64,000 bases of DNA from Streptomyces qinzhouensis. Lineage in GTDB: Bacteria > Actinomycetota > Actinomycetes > Streptomycetales > Streptomycetaceae. The first letter of the stretch is position 1. Every line of letters begins with the position of its first letter. Made by a program: the position numbers and the translations under genes. The stretch is taken from the NCBI RefSeq assembly GCF_007856155.1, contig NZ_CP042266.1:4154001-4218000 (forward strand), in the 5' to 3' direction. Below the pieces are notes generated by a model. That model made no database searches and was not told where the DNA came from. It saw nothing but the letters and a program-made list of their open reading frames with translations. Shown in pieces: positions 18,004 to 27,589 of the stretch.

Positions 18004-19116
18004 TCACCGTGGCACGGCCGCGCTGAGTACCTGCGGATCGGTGAGCGTGTACTGCGCCGAACCGGCGATATGCACCGTGCCGCCGGACCGGTCCAGTGCC
18101 GTGGGATTCTGCAGCCCGTCCTTCTCGTTCAGTACGGGGACGCCCTCGCCGCCGCGGACCAGCAGGACCCGGCTGTCGGTGACCCCGGCGACCAGAAAGG
18201 TGTCGCCGTCCCCGGTGAACACCAGGTCGTCGATCTCCCCCAGACCGTCGGCCACCTGCTCCGGCCGTCCCGCGACGGGCGCCGACGGCGGCCCCTGCAC
18301 CGGAAACCGCAGCACGGTCCCCCGGTCGTGGTTGGTCACCCAGACCGCTCCCGCATGGACCCTGATCCCATTGGCTCCCGCGAACCCCTCCGGATGCCGG
18401 GCCAGGCCCGGATCCGCGCTCCACACCGCCGCCGCGCCCCCGGCCGACGGCGCCCGCCACACCCGCCCGGTGAAGGAGTCGGTGATGTAGAGCTGCCGGG
18501 CCCGGGCGTCCAGTGCCAGCCCGTTCGGCAGGCCGTCGGCGGGGAGCGCCACGATCCGCCGCGGAACACCGCCGTCCGCCGCCAGCCGCCAGATACCGGT
18601 GAGCTCCGCGGTTCCGGTCGCGTACGTGACGTACAGCGTCCCCTTGCCGTCGCGGACGATGCCACCGAGGTACGGCTCCCCGACCGCGGGCGTCTCCGCG
18701 AGCGGTGGCGGGGCCGGCAGCGTGGCCAGGATCCGCACCTCACCGGACGGGGAGATCCGGGCGATCTGACGGGTGGGCGCGAAGGTGACGACCACCGATC
18801 CGTCCGGCTCGGCGACGATGCCTTCCGGCTGCTGCCCGGAGTCGATGCTCAGCCGGACCGTCACCCGAGCCCTCGGCCCCGCCTTCCCGTCCTTCCCGAC
18901 CTCCCCGTCCTTCCCGACCTCCCCGACCTCCCCGACCTTTCCGGCCTTTCCGTCGCCGGACGGCCCGGACAACTCATCGCCGCCCGGCGAGGACACCGGA
19001 GCCACCCGGTCGGCACCCTTGGGCGCCGCCCCGGCATGAGCGACGTACAAACCGATCAGAACGATGAGGGCGGCAGCGCCGGTGAACTTTCGCGAGGACG
19101 ACGAGGACTTGTTCAC
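18004..19116 (-). CDS. Secreted or membrane-anchored SMP-30/NHL-like beta-propeller protein
   Basis: A 370-residue protein. A basic N-terminus and hydrophobic helix (FTGAAALIVLIGLYVAHA) form a signal or anchor. A collagen-like Gly-x-y stretch (GKVGEVGEVGKDGEVGKDG) follows, then repeated propeller blades: 'PEGIVAEPDGSVVVTF', 'PNGLALDARARQLYITDS', 'GANGIRVHAGAVWVTNHDRG'. This matches the SMP-30/gluconolactonase/NHL-repeat superfamily, so a sugar lactonase or binding protein is possible; the metal ligands were not confirmed. GTG 19116 is preferred because GGAG lies upstream and the signal sequence is then placed normally. Confidence 0.78.
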   Translation of the reverse strand: MNKSSSSSRKFTGAAALIVLIGLYVAHAGAAPKGADRVAPVSSPGGDELSGPSGDGKAGKVGEVGEVGKDGEVGKDGKAGPRARVTVRLSIDSGQQPEGIVAEPDGSVVVTFAPTRQIARISPSGEVRILATLPAPPPLAETPAVGEPYLGGIVRDGKGTLYVTYATGTAELTGIWRLAADGGVPRRIVALPADGLPNGLALDARARQLYITDSFTGRVWRAPSAGGAAAVWSADPGLARHPEGFAGANGIRVHAGAVWVTNHDRGTVLRFPVQGPPSAPVAGRPEQVADGLGEIDDLVFTGDGDTFLVAGVTDSRVLLVRGGEGVPVLNEKDGLQNPTALDRSGGTVHIAGSAQYTLTDPQVLSAAVPR

Positions 19117-19284
19117 GTGTGTCTCCAGAGCGGGAGCGCATGCACGGAACACCCCCGGGGGAGGAGCGCACCGGACCGGCCAGAGGCGTCACCCTATGAG
19201 CTGATCCTGTGCGGACCACCCCCAACCGGCCGAAGAACTCGCGAATTTTCCGCGTACGGGACCCTTCCCCGGCCCGCTTCACAT

Positions 19285-19662
19285 CTATGCGGCCCCTCCG
19301 GCCCGCCCATTGTGGTGGTCCAGCAGTCTGGACAGCAGGGCGGTCAACTGCTGTCGCTCCTCGGGCGACAGCGGAGCCGGCAACGCCTCCTGAGAATCGG
19401 CCAGCGGCTTCTCCAGCCGCCGGAGCCGCCGCCTGCCGGCGGCGGTCAGCGAGATGATGTTGCGCCGCCGGTCGGAGGGGTCGGGGGCCCGCTCGACCAG
19501 TCCGCGATCGGCGAGTTCGTTGATCGCCGCGACCAGATCACTGACGTGGATGCCGCTGCGGCGGCTCAGCCCGGCCTGACTCGCCGGGCCGGACTCCTCC
19601 AGCGTCGCCGGCAGCCGGTAGTCGTAGCCATGGGCGTCGACGGCCGAGAACCCCTCGGCCAC
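19285..19662 (-). CDS. MarR-family regulator, 5' end disrupted
   Basis: A winged helix-turn-helix protein of 125 residues from GTG 19662. The recognition part is intact: 'SGPASQAGLSRRSGIHVSDLVAAINELADRGLVERAPDPSDRRRNIISLTAAGRRRL'. Homologous reading continues upstream (LPSWLLTQHAHRL), which is the normal MarR first helix, but then meets an in-frame TGA with no start codon before it. The first helix, part of the dimer interface, is thus cut off. Beyond the break, the opposite strand carries the end of an alpha/beta hydrolase gene. The regulator could still be made from the internal GTG, but is probably non-functional. Confidence 0.65.
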   Translation of the reverse strand: MAEGFSAVDAHGYDYRLPATLEESGPASQAGLSRRSGIHVSDLVAAINELADRGLVERAPDPSDRRRNIISLTAAGRRRLRRLEKPLADSQEALPAPLSPEERQQLTALLSRLLDHHNGRAGGAA

Positions 19663-19696
19663 CAGGCGGTGTGCGTGCTGGGTGAGCAGCCAGCTC

Positions 19697-19798
19697 GGCA
19701 GGCTATGCGCTCACTTCGCCGCCATGGAAGTCCCCGAACTGCTCGCCGAGGACATCCGGACCTTCTTCCACTCGTGCTCACGGGGCCGAGCGGACTGA
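19697..19798 (+). pseudogene. C-terminal remnant of an alpha/beta hydrolase (epoxide hydrolase type)
   Basis: The plus strand reads HFAAMEVPELLAEDIRTFF, the typical last helix of epoxide hydrolase/dehalogenase-like proteins starting at the catalytic histidine, ending at TGA 19796-19798. All upstream coding sequence is missing, because the marR gene begins immediately. A deletion that joined the 5' parts of a divergent marR-hydrolase pair explains it. Confidence 0.6.
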
Positions 19799-19967
19799 AC
19801 GCGATCCGCACCACGAAAGACACGAACGCGACAGCTCCTCCTCAGCCCATGCCCGGGGAAGGCCGCATCAATACCCTCCCCCTCCGAAGCCGTACCCGCA
19901 CCCCCTGTGCGAGCCTGTTCCGCCGACCCGTCCGACAGATCCCCCTTGACGTTCGCGAGGAAGCCCC

Positions 19968-20348
19968 GTGAGTGATCCGACCGAAGCCAACGAGACCGTC
20001 CACCGCCTTTTCTCGTACGGCACTCTGCAACTACCCCAGGTGCAGCTCTCCCAGTTCGGCCGCCTGCTCGACGGGACCCCGGACGCCCTCGGCGGCCGCC
20101 GCATGACGACCATCCGGATCACCGACCCCGCCGTGATCGAGGCCAGCGGCACCGACCTGCATCCGCTGGTCGTCGCCTCGCCGGATCCGGCGGAGTACGT
20201 CGAAGGACAGGTCTTCGAGCTCAGCGACACCGAACTGGCCATGGCGGACGCCTATGAGGTCGACGACTACGTCCGGGTCGGAGTGACCCTGCGGTCGGGC
20301 ACCCGGGCCTGGGCCTTTCTGGAGCGAACGGCCACCGGCGACGAGTAG
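19968..20348 (+). CDS. Gamma-glutamylcyclotransferase-like (AIG2) family protein
   Basis: A 126-residue protein of the GGCT/AIG2 fold. The start 'LFSYGTLQLPQVQLSQFG' carries the (Y/F)GTL substrate-loop signature and 'VEGQVFELSDTELAMADAYE' contains the glutamate expected for catalysis in this family (Glu in the DAYE helix). Members act on gamma-glutamyl peptides or amines, or serve unknown roles. GTG 19968 follows GAGGAAGC. It stands alone, with no clear operon partner. Confidence 0.85.
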   Translation: MSDPTEANETVHRLFSYGTLQLPQVQLSQFGRLLDGTPDALGGRRMTTIRITDPAVIEASGTDLHPLVVASPDPAEYVEGQVFELSDTELAMADAYEVDDYVRVGVTLRSGTRAWAFLERTATGDE

Positions 20349-20757
20349 GGCCGTAGTTGAGGCGCTCCCCAGCGGCCGCGATTCGAGAATCCGTTGCCAC
20401 CGGTGATCCAACTGGCCAGGTTTCGGGCTGATGGCGGATGGCGAACCCACGCGCTCCACCCTGCGGGCGAGACCCCCTTGATCGACACGGCTGAGGACCG
20501 GATGGTCGGCCGGCCCGGTGTACACGTAGTCCCAGGGCTCATCGGCGAAATAGCCCGCCCGGTACCGCGCGGCCTCCGCCGTCAGAGCGACGAGCTCTTC
20601 CCGCCCGAACGCGGCCCGCGCCCGAACCTGCCCGCCGATCGACATAAGGCTGCCGTTTCCGTCGGCCGGAATGGCGGAAGGGAAGGCCCCGCGCCTTCGT
20701 ATGCCGAGGCCCGCTCGCCGTGCGAACGGCTCGGAGTCCGGCATGGCACCGATGTTC
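20349..20757. other. Intergenic region between GGCT-like gene and Wadjet operon
   Basis: No gene is proposed. One minus-strand frame (about 20400-20745) is open and reads 'ELVALTAEAARYRAGYFADEPWDYVYTG', which looks protein-like, but its open frame runs on through the antisense of the 19968 gene without a matching family. It may be a degraded gene between the older chromosome and the Wadjet insertion. Confidence 0.35.
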
Positions 20758-22032
20758 CTACGCCCGGGGTGACAGATCGGCCACCAGAAGTTCGAGGGTC
20801 GCTTCCTCATGGAGCGCGACGCCGAGGGCGATCATGGCAGGGGCGAGTTCCGGGTCCCAGTCCGCGCTGACCGGTCGGCCGTCGAGCGCCAGCTGAGGGA
20901 TGCCCTCAGCCTGATTGCGAGCAGCCAGGTGCTCGTAATCCACAGCGCCCATGCGCCACGGCAAGGCTTCGTAGCGGCGCATGACCCTGTTGGCCAGAGC
21001 GATCCCCGGCCAGTCGAAGTCGCCGTGGTAGGCAAAACGGCACCCCGTGGCGGCGAGGGCGTCGAGCAGGGTGAGGACCACCGTGGCGGCGCTGCCGGAC
21101 GTGCACACGAGCGGATGGACGCAGGCCGCGTCCGCGGCGGCTTCCACCACGCGCGGATTCTCACAGATGCGGATCAGCGTTCCGGCGGGCAGCCGCAGGC
21201 CGTGCAGGCCGTGCAGGTCGCGCGGCGTCAGGTGCGCTTCGGCGTGCTGCTCGGCTCGCTCCCGTAGAGCCCGCTCCCGCCAGCCCTCGCCGTCGGGGCG
21301 CAGCCCGTAGACCAGCACTGTGCTGGAGACCTCGTCCGGCGTGATGGATACCAGCCGCCACAGAGCGCGTCGGCCGGCCGCGTCGTCGGGGACCTCGGTG
21401 CCATGAGCGAGGGCGACGCCGCGTTGGACGAGACGTGCGAGCCAGGTGCCGTCGTCCAGGCCGTGCGCGGAGCCGGTCACCATCGCGGCGAGTTCTCCCC
21501 GGCCGAGTGCGCCGTTGCGCTCGGGTCCGAGGAGAGCAGTGAGGACGTGGACCGCCTGCTGGAGTGTCCGTACCGCCGCCTCCGGCGCCACCCCTCCCGG
21601 AACACCGGCGCGGCGCAACAGGTCGTACCACCGCCGGGCCCATTCCCGGCCGGAGAGCGGTGAGGCATCCAGTGACGAAGCGAGGGATGACCACACCTGC
21701 TCCCGCCGTGCCGCCATGTCCGCGCGGACGGCACGACGGTCGGTGAGCGGCGGGCCGAGTTCCTCCAGGGTTTCCCTGAGGCCGAGTCCGGCTGCCGAGG
21801 CGCGTAGCCGTGCATCGAGCAGGTCGAGCCGCACGGTCACGGTGGTACCTGTGAGGGGTTTGCCCAGCAGGAGGGAGAGGTCGTTGCGTTCCTGGGCGTT
21901 CAGCGCGGTCAGCCGGAGCGAACCCGTGGCCTGTACCCCGTTGCTCTCCAGGCGTTGACGTATCCCCTCCCAGAGCCGGTTGAGTCCGGTTCCCTTCAGC
22001 CAGTCGTGCGTTGCGGAGGGCAGCCCGCTCAT
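20758..22032 (-). CDS. jetD: Wadjet type II JetD, Toprim-fold nuclease (DUF2399)
   Basis: A 424-residue protein, last gene of the operon. The N-terminal two thirds form the DNA-binding part (DUF3322/TIGR02679-like); the C-terminal DUF2399 is a Toprim fold like that of Spo11/TopoVI. Its metal ligands are visible: Glu291 in 'RICENPRVVEA' and Asp338/Asp340 in 'YHGDFDWPGIALANRVM'. In Wadjet systems this subunit cuts plasmid DNA that the SMC motor has extruded. The start overlaps the jetC stop by four bases (ATGA), as do the other junctions of this operon. Confidence 0.93.
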   Translation of the reverse strand: MSGLPSATHDWLKGTGLNRLWEGIRQRLESNGVQATGSLRLTALNAQERNDLSLLLGKPLTGTTVTVRLDLLDARLRASAAGLGLRETLEELGPPLTDRRAVRADMAARREQVWSSLASSLDASPLSGREWARRWYDLLRRAGVPGGVAPEAAVRTLQQAVHVLTALLGPERNGALGRGELAAMVTGSAHGLDDGTWLARLVQRGVALAHGTEVPDDAAGRRALWRLVSITPDEVSSTVLVYGLRPDGEGWRERALRERAEQHAEAHLTPRDLHGLHGLRLPAGTLIRICENPRVVEAAADAACVHPLVCTSGSAATVVLTLLDALAATGCRFAYHGDFDWPGIALANRVMRRYEALPWRMGAVDYEHLAARNQAEGIPQLALDGRPVSADWDPELAPAMIALGVALHEEATLELLVADLSPRA

Positions 22033-25000
22033 ACGGCTGCCAGCCGCCGGTGCCGGCCGTTCCAGGTGTAGTGCAGGGTGGCTACCCCGCGCACATGGGG
22101 GTCACGGAGGCATTCGTAGATATGCAGGGACGGAACCTCGGGCCAATTGCCCATCAGCCGCTCGCTGGTGAGGACAAAGTCGAGATCGAGGTCGACGAGG
22201 ATACGGCCCAGCCGGCCGTGGGTGGGTTCGTCGACCTTCGCGAAGGCGTCGTCCAGGAGGATCAGCCGCGGCGCGTGCGGTGCCGACTCGGCGAGGCTGG
22301 TGAAGTGGGCGGCAGCCGCGGCGAAGAGCACGAGGTATGAGAGCACCCGCTGCTCCCCCTGACTGAGCCCGGTGCGGCCGGTCAGTCTCCGCCGGCGGCC
22401 CGGGGTTGCGTCCTCGACCACGAAGGTGTGGAAACGGAACCAGTCGCGGTAGTCCAGTGCGGTCCGCAGATGGGCGGCATACCCCGCCGAAGGATCAGCG
22501 CGCCGGGCGTCCTCGATCCGGCGTTGCAGTACCTCGCGCAGCTGCTCGCTCTGCTCGCGTGTCCGAAGGCTCGACGGACTGCGCAGCAGCTCGACGGCCG
22601 CGCGCACATCCGCGTCCACGTCCTCGTCCAGCTTCCACAGAAGTTCGACGCCGAGACCGTGGGATGTGCGTACGGTCCGCAGGGTGCCGTTGAGCGCCGC
22701 GACCAGGTTCGCCGCGGTGATGACCTGTGTCGAGAGGTGATCGCCCAGCTCACCGGTCAGGAACCGCTGGAACACCTCACGCTCGCGCTCGGTGAGCCGT
22801 CCCCGGGCCTCCGCGGCCCGGACCGCGTACCGCTCGCCGACGGCCGCGACGTCATGGGACCCGTGGTCGTCGACGAGGCGGCACACTTTGATTCCGTCGC
22901 ACTCCTCCAGCTGTGCATCGAACCCGCCGGCCAGTTGGTCGCGCAGCTCGGTGTGCCGGTTCAGCAGGGTGCTGTCCGAGACCTCGTTCTCCGGGCGGTC
23001 GAGGGCCTGTGCCACGGCGTCGGCGAGTGCCCGCAGTCCTCGCAGACGGCTGCGGACATCCGCGCCGGGATCGTCGGATACGTACTCGGGCAGGGCAGAC
23101 CGGTCCAGCCCGGATCCGCGCACCACCTCGGGTCGGCCGAGAGCGCCGCGAAGGGCGCTGCCGGTGTCGATGACCGCCGTCTCCTGGTCCGCCAGGTTCC
23201 CGCGCAGACGTTTCTCGTCCTCTTCCGCGCGCACGCGCAGGTCGTGGATTTCGTCCCGGGACCGCTGTGCCGCGGGGAGGGCGCGGACGGCGCTCGTGAT
23301 GCGCTGCCCGGCCTGCTGTTCGCGGCTGAGGATCTCCTCCTCGGACGACCCGATGGCCTCTTCCCGGGTGCGCAGGTCCTGTTCGGCGGTGCGCAGTCCG
23401 GCAAGGTGGATCCGGTAGCTCTCGTCCGCGGCCAGGCGATCCTTGCAGGCACGTTCGTACCGCTCGGCATCGGCCTGGTTCGTGCCGAGCCGCTCGCCCG
23501 TGCCGCCGACGGCCCTGCGCAACTGCCCGATACCGCTGAGCAGGGCAGCCAGTGCGGTGCGTACGCGGTCCAGGGCCGCGGGGTCGTCGGGCAGATCGTG
23601 GGCGGTCGCGGTGGCATCCGCCTCGGCGCGCGCCGATACGGCGAGAGCGCGGGCCTCCTCGGCCTGCCGGGCCGCCCGGGTTGCCCTGGCGGTCAGGTCG
23701 CGCAGTGTCCTCTCCGCCGATTCGGTCCTGCTCCATGCGTCTGCGAGACTCCGTGCCCTGGGGAAGTCCCGCTCCGCGAGAGTGAGAGCCCGACGCATGG
23801 CGTCGGCCGCGGCGAGCTCCTGGCGGACACCGTTCAGCCGCTGTTCCGTTTGCGCGATCCGCTCTTCCAGCTCGGCGAGGATGCGTCGCTGGGTCTCGGC
23901 GCGTACGGCGGCCCCCACGTACTCGGTACCGCCCTTGTCATAACGGCCGCTGAGCACGCCCAGGCGCCAACTGCCGTCGTGGAAGACCACGTTCTGCGCC
24001 GAGGCCCCCTGCGCGGGTGCGAGTGCGATGCCGGCCAGAAGCCGCTCCATCTGCTCGGATGTGACTCCGCAACCCGGTTCAAGGGCCGGACGCAGGGCCG
24101 AGGCGAGAGTACGGCCGCCGGACGGCAAGGGACCCGGCTGGAGAAGGGTGTCCCGGGTGCGCGGATCGAGCAGAACGCCGCGCGCACTCACCCAGGCGTC
24201 CAGGATTCCACTCGCTTCCAGCGCCCCTTCCAGACCGGCCCGGTCGGCCGGAGCCAGATCGTCCGCGAAATCCACCAGCCGGTAGAAAGGTGCTCCACTG
24301 CCCGGCGTCCTCGTGGCGACGCGATGGTGCGGGGCCGGTGGTTCGGGTTCGGTACGTTGCTCCTCGCTCCGCTTCCGCTCCGCCAGTTGGCCGAGTTCCT
24401 CGCCGAGCCGGCCGGCGTCGAGTGCCAGGGTGTCCCGGCGGCCCATGAGTTTTTCGCCGTACGACTCCCATGCGGCCTGAGCGGTCTGCCACGCCCGGCT
24501 GTCGATATCGGGCGGCAGCGTGCGGTCCGTGAACGGCGTGTCGGCAGAGGTCTCGCAGCCGACCGACGCGTGGACGGCCTCCAGCCGGGGGCAGTCGGGA
24601 CCCAGGGCAGTTCGGGTGCGCGCCGCCCACTCGGCGATACGGCGGACGTAGGCGCCGCTCTCCTCGACGACCTTCTGACGGCTGCCGTCGAGACGGCCGG
24701 CGGCCTCTTCCACCTCGCCTTCCAGCCGTTCCCGCTCTCCATCGGTTCGAGCCGCTCCGGACCGGGCCTCGTCCGCCCGTGAGATGAGACGGGTCACCTC
24801 CTGAACCATCCTGGTCCGGTTTCTCGCGATCGCCTCGGCATCCTCCAGCCGGCTCTGCCAGGCCCGCAGCCCTTCCTGAACCGCAACCGTGTCCACGCGA
24901 GCCGCCAGTCGATGCCGTACCGTGCGTGTCTCTCCGTCCGGAGTCGTCAGCTCGGTCACGGTTGCCCGGGTGAGAACCGTGCGCGTCAGGGCCACCGCCT

Positions 25001-26267
25001 CGCCGAGACGGCCGGTGGAAAGTCCGGCGTTCTCCGCCTGTGTCAGCAGCTCCCGGTGCTCGGTCCCCAGCTCGGTCAGACGGCTTCCGAGATGGCCGAC
25101 ACCTTCGGTCAGCCGCTCCGCGGAGCTCTCCTCCGCGTCGTGTGCGTTCTGCAGGGTGGTGAAAGCGGCCACGGCGGCGGTGTGCAGCGCCTCTACTGTG
25201 CCGCGGCGCTCCGACAGTTCGCGCAGGCTGCGGTAGGCGTGACTGGCATGCAGAGCGGCCAAGTCGGTCCGGGCGGCCCGTTCCTCCTCGCGCAGGGTCT
25301 CCAGCCGGCCCTCCGACTCTTCCTCCTGAGTCTTCAGGTCGCCTGTCCGCTGTGCGGCGTCTCCGGCCGCCCGGCGGCGCTGCGAGAGGACGCCCAGCTC
25401 ATGGCTCACTCTCTGCGCGGAGGTACGCAGGACCCCGGCCAGATAGCCGCGATAGCTGGTGAGGAATGTGCGCAAGGCCGTGTCGGTGCGCTCAAGGCGG
25501 CCGAGTTCTTCCCTTACGGCGTCGAGGTCTTGGAGATTGCGCGCCACCTTCTCGACCACGTCCTCGTCGAGCCCCGGCAGGGTCTCGCTGAGAAGGGAGG
25601 CCAGGCCCCCGTGTTCGATGCGGTCCCCGACCGTCGGACGCCGCAGTCGGTGGAGGAGCTGGGTGAGGTTGCGGTAGCGCGTCGCGTCGGTGATGCCGAA
25701 CAGTTCGCGGGCCACCCGGGAGCGGTGCAGGACCGCACGGTCGGTCGCGTTGTCGGAGCCGACGATCTCTTTGAGCCGATCCACCGGCAATGGCTTACCG
25801 GCCTCGACCAGCTGCAGGTCCTCACCGATCCGCAGCGGGGTGACGAAGAACGTCGGCAGCGCCCTCTGTGTCGATTTCGAGGCACGGACGGCGGCACCGA
25901 GCGTCAGATAGCGGTGACCGCCGTCGTCTGCTGTGCCCCGGAACTCCACCCACAGGTACCCGAGACGGTTGGTCTGTTCGAACCCGTCCAGCATCAGCCA
26001 GGCGAGCGTGGTGCGGCCGGTGCCGGTGGCGTCCAGTGCCCGGGAGTCGCCGTCCAGGAGATACGGGAGGAGCATTTCCAGGGCCTTGGACTTGCCCGCG
26101 CCGTTCTTACCGCGCAAGAGCAGCCGTCCGTCGCCGAAGAAGAACTCCTGCGCGTCGTACTGCCAGACATTCTGGATGCCCGCCCGGTGCAGGCGAAAGC
26201 GAACGCCGGTGGTCGTCGCGGGGCCGGAGCGCGGCAAGGGAACGAGGCCATGCCCTTCGGTGGTCAT
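22029..26267 (-). CDS. jetC: Wadjet type II JetC, SMC-like ATPase
   Basis: A 1412-residue SMC-like motor of the TIGR02680 family. Walker A is GKNGAGKS (residues 53-60); the long middle, rich in Glu, Arg, Ala and Leu heptads, is a coiled coil with a hinge-like Gly/Pro-containing section around 540-620; the signature 'LSQGEQRVLSYL' and Walker B 'RLILLDDAFAKVDE' stand near the C-terminus. This is the MukB/MksB equivalent that extrudes loops of circular plasmids. ATG 26267 overlaps the jetB stop. All active-site motifs are present, so the motor should be functional. Confidence 0.95.
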   Translation of the reverse strand: MTTEGHGLVPLPRSGPATTTGVRFRLHRAGIQNVWQYDAQEFFFGDGRLLLRGKNGAGKSKALEMLLPYLLDGDSRALDATGTGRTTLAWLMLDGFEQTNRLGYLWVEFRGTADDGGHRYLTLGAAVRASKSTQRALPTFFVTPLRIGEDLQLVEAGKPLPVDRLKEIVGSDNATDRAVLHRSRVARELFGITDATRYRNLTQLLHRLRRPTVGDRIEHGGLASLLSETLPGLDEDVVEKVARNLQDLDAVREELGRLERTDTALRTFLTSYRGYLAGVLRTSAQRVSHELGVLSQRRRAAGDAAQRTGDLKTQEEESEGRLETLREEERAARTDLAALHASHAYRSLRELSERRGTVEALHTAAVAAFTTLQNAHDAEESSAERLTEGVGHLGSRLTELGTEHRELLTQAENAGLSTGRLGEAVALTRTVLTRATVTELTTPDGETRTVRHRLAARVDTVAVQEGLRAWQSRLEDAEAIARNRTRMVQEVTRLISRADEARSGAARTDGERERLEGEVEEAAGRLDGSRQKVVEESGAYVRRIAEWAARTRTALGPDCPRLEAVHASVGCETSADTPFTDRTLPPDIDSRAWQTAQAAWESYGEKLMGRRDTLALDAGRLGEELGQLAERKRSEEQRTEPEPPAPHHRVATRTPGSGAPFYRLVDFADDLAPADRAGLEGALEASGILDAWVSARGVLLDPRTRDTLLQPGPLPSGGRTLASALRPALEPGCGVTSEQMERLLAGIALAPAQGASAQNVVFHDGSWRLGVLSGRYDKGGTEYVGAAVRAETQRRILAELEERIAQTEQRLNGVRQELAAADAMRRALTLAERDFPRARSLADAWSRTESAERTLRDLTARATRAARQAEEARALAVSARAEADATATAHDLPDDPAALDRVRTALAALLSGIGQLRRAVGGTGERLGTNQADAERYERACKDRLAADESYRIHLAGLRTAEQDLRTREEAIGSSEEEILSREQQAGQRITSAVRALPAAQRSRDEIHDLRVRAEEDEKRLRGNLADQETAVIDTGSALRGALGRPEVVRGSGLDRSALPEYVSDDPGADVRSRLRGLRALADAVAQALDRPENEVSDSTLLNRHTELRDQLAGGFDAQLEECDGIKVCRLVDDHGSHDVAAVGERYAVRAAEARGRLTEREREVFQRFLTGELGDHLSTQVITAANLVAALNGTLRTVRTSHGLGVELLWKLDEDVDADVRAAVELLRSPSSLRTREQSEQLREVLQRRIEDARRADPSAGYAAHLRTALDYRDWFRFHTFVVEDATPGRRRRLTGRTGLSQGEQRVLSYLVLFAAAAAHFTSLAESAPHAPRLILLDDAFAKVDEPTHGRLGRILVDLDLDFVLTSERLMGNWPEVPSLHIYECLRDPHVRGVATLHYTWNGRHRRLAAV

Positions 26268-27589
26268 AGCGGCAACTCCTCTTGGACGTCCGTGCCTTTG
26301 CCGGCCGAAGTGGCCGGGCGCACCACGACGCGGGTGGCATAGCGGGCCGCTGCGGCCAGCAGGACCCAGCCGTCGCCGCTGGGCCGTGCGCCATGGACGT
26401 CGGTGACCGGGCGGCCTTCCGGTGCTTCCTCGGCGTATCCCTCCGGCAGTCCCTCGCCCTCGGCGCGCAGACCCCCGGCGCGGGCCATCAGCCGCATACG
26501 GACCAGCAGGTCCAGTACGGCCTCTCGGAGGGAGGTGAGGTCCTCCTGATAACCGCGCTGCCAATTGCTGCGCTGTCCGTACTCGGTGATCAGCCCAGCC
26601 AGCAGCTCGTCCACCAGGCCGTCCGGGACAGCCACCCCGATGACGAGCGTACCGCCGGTCGACGGATGCCCCGGCTCCTGCGGCCGAAGCCGTTCCACGA
26701 GCCGCTCCGCCAGCAGCAGAGCGGCCTGTGCCACGGTCCCGGTGCCCGGCAGATGCAGATCCGTCAGCTCCTCGTCGGGATCCACCAGCGCGACCCCCTC
26801 GGCGCGGATCTCCATCTCCAGGCCCAGGAGTTCGGAGAATGCCAGGGCCTCTCGGCGCTGCCGGGTGCGCAGCCAGTCGCGTTCGGCAGCGGTCAGCTCG
26901 TCGAGGTGGACGACGGGCGTCTCGACGAGCATCCGACGCACGTAGATACGCGGCCCTCCGAACCCCGGGTCCGCTGCCCGCCGGACCAGGTCGGCGCCGT
27001 CCCGGGCCGGTGCGAGCGGCCCGGCGACGATCACGCGTGCCCGCTCTCGGTCCACCGTGATCAGGGCCTCCCCGCCCGCCTCCTGCACGATCGCGGCCAC
27101 CTGGCCCTCGGTCTCGATGAGGACGCCCCATTCGACGAGCCGGCGCAGAGCCGCGACCATGATCCGCTTCCCGGACGCCCGGCCCGTCTCCTCCAGCTCG
27201 ATTTCCGCGTCCGCCGCGGCGGCGCGTATGTCGGCGACCAAGTGCGACAGCAGCATCTGCTCGGGCGCGGTCACCAGTACGGACAGGGCCAGTGCGAGGC
27301 AGGCGTACGTATGCGGGGTGAAGGGTGTGCCGGTGGAGCGCTCCAGCCGGTGTCCCGCGCCTGCCCCCAGCCCCGCCTTGAACAGCCGGGCGAAGGAGCT
27401 GTCGACCAGCAGACGGTAGCCGAGCACCTGATGGAATCGTTTGCCCAGCCAGTCGGCGTGCCTGCGGATCAGCGGGAAGAGGTCGGCATGGGGCCCGTCC
27501 GATGCGACCAAGGGATGGGCGAGCAGCAGCCGGGCGGCGGTACGGCGCTCGGCTGCCAGGGCCACGTCGTGAGCCGAGGGGAGGGTCAT
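26264..27589 (-). CDS. jetB: Wadjet type II JetB (DUF2398, KITE-like subunit)
   Basis: A 441-residue protein of the DUF2398/TIGR02678 family. By analogy with MukE/MksE it is the winged-helix KITE subunit that dimerises and bridges the kleisin. Recognisable family parts are the start 'AAERRTAARLLLAHPLV', 'ADWLGKRFHQVLGYRLLVDSSFARLFK' and the wing near 'RRLVEWGVLIETEGQVAAI'. It lies between jetA and jetC with 4-base overlaps on both sides, which favours fixed-ratio synthesis of the complex. Confidence 0.92.
   Translation of the reverse strand: MTLPSAHDVALAAERRTAARLLLAHPLVASDGPHADLFPLIRRHADWLGKRFHQVLGYRLLVDSSFARLFKAGLGAGAGHRLERSTGTPFTPHTYACLALALSVLVTAPEQMLLSHLVADIRAAAADAEIELEETGRASGKRIMVAALRRLVEWGVLIETEGQVAAIVQEAGGEALITVDRERARVIVAGPLAPARDGADLVRRAADPGFGGPRIYVRRMLVETPVVHLDELTAAERDWLRTRQRREALAFSELLGLEMEIRAEGVALVDPDEELTDLHLPGTGTVAQAALLLAERLVERLRPQEPGHPSTGGTLVIGVAVPDGLVDELLAGLITEYGQRSNWQRGYQEDLTSLREAVLDLLVRMRLMARAGGLRAEGEGLPEGYAEEAPEGRPVTDVHGARPSGDGWVLLAAAARYATRVVVRPATSAGKGTDVQEELPL

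Noticed and set aside
20400..20745. Minus-strand protein-like frame before the GGCT gene
   Set aside because: Open frame continues antisense through a real gene, no start site support, no family recognised.
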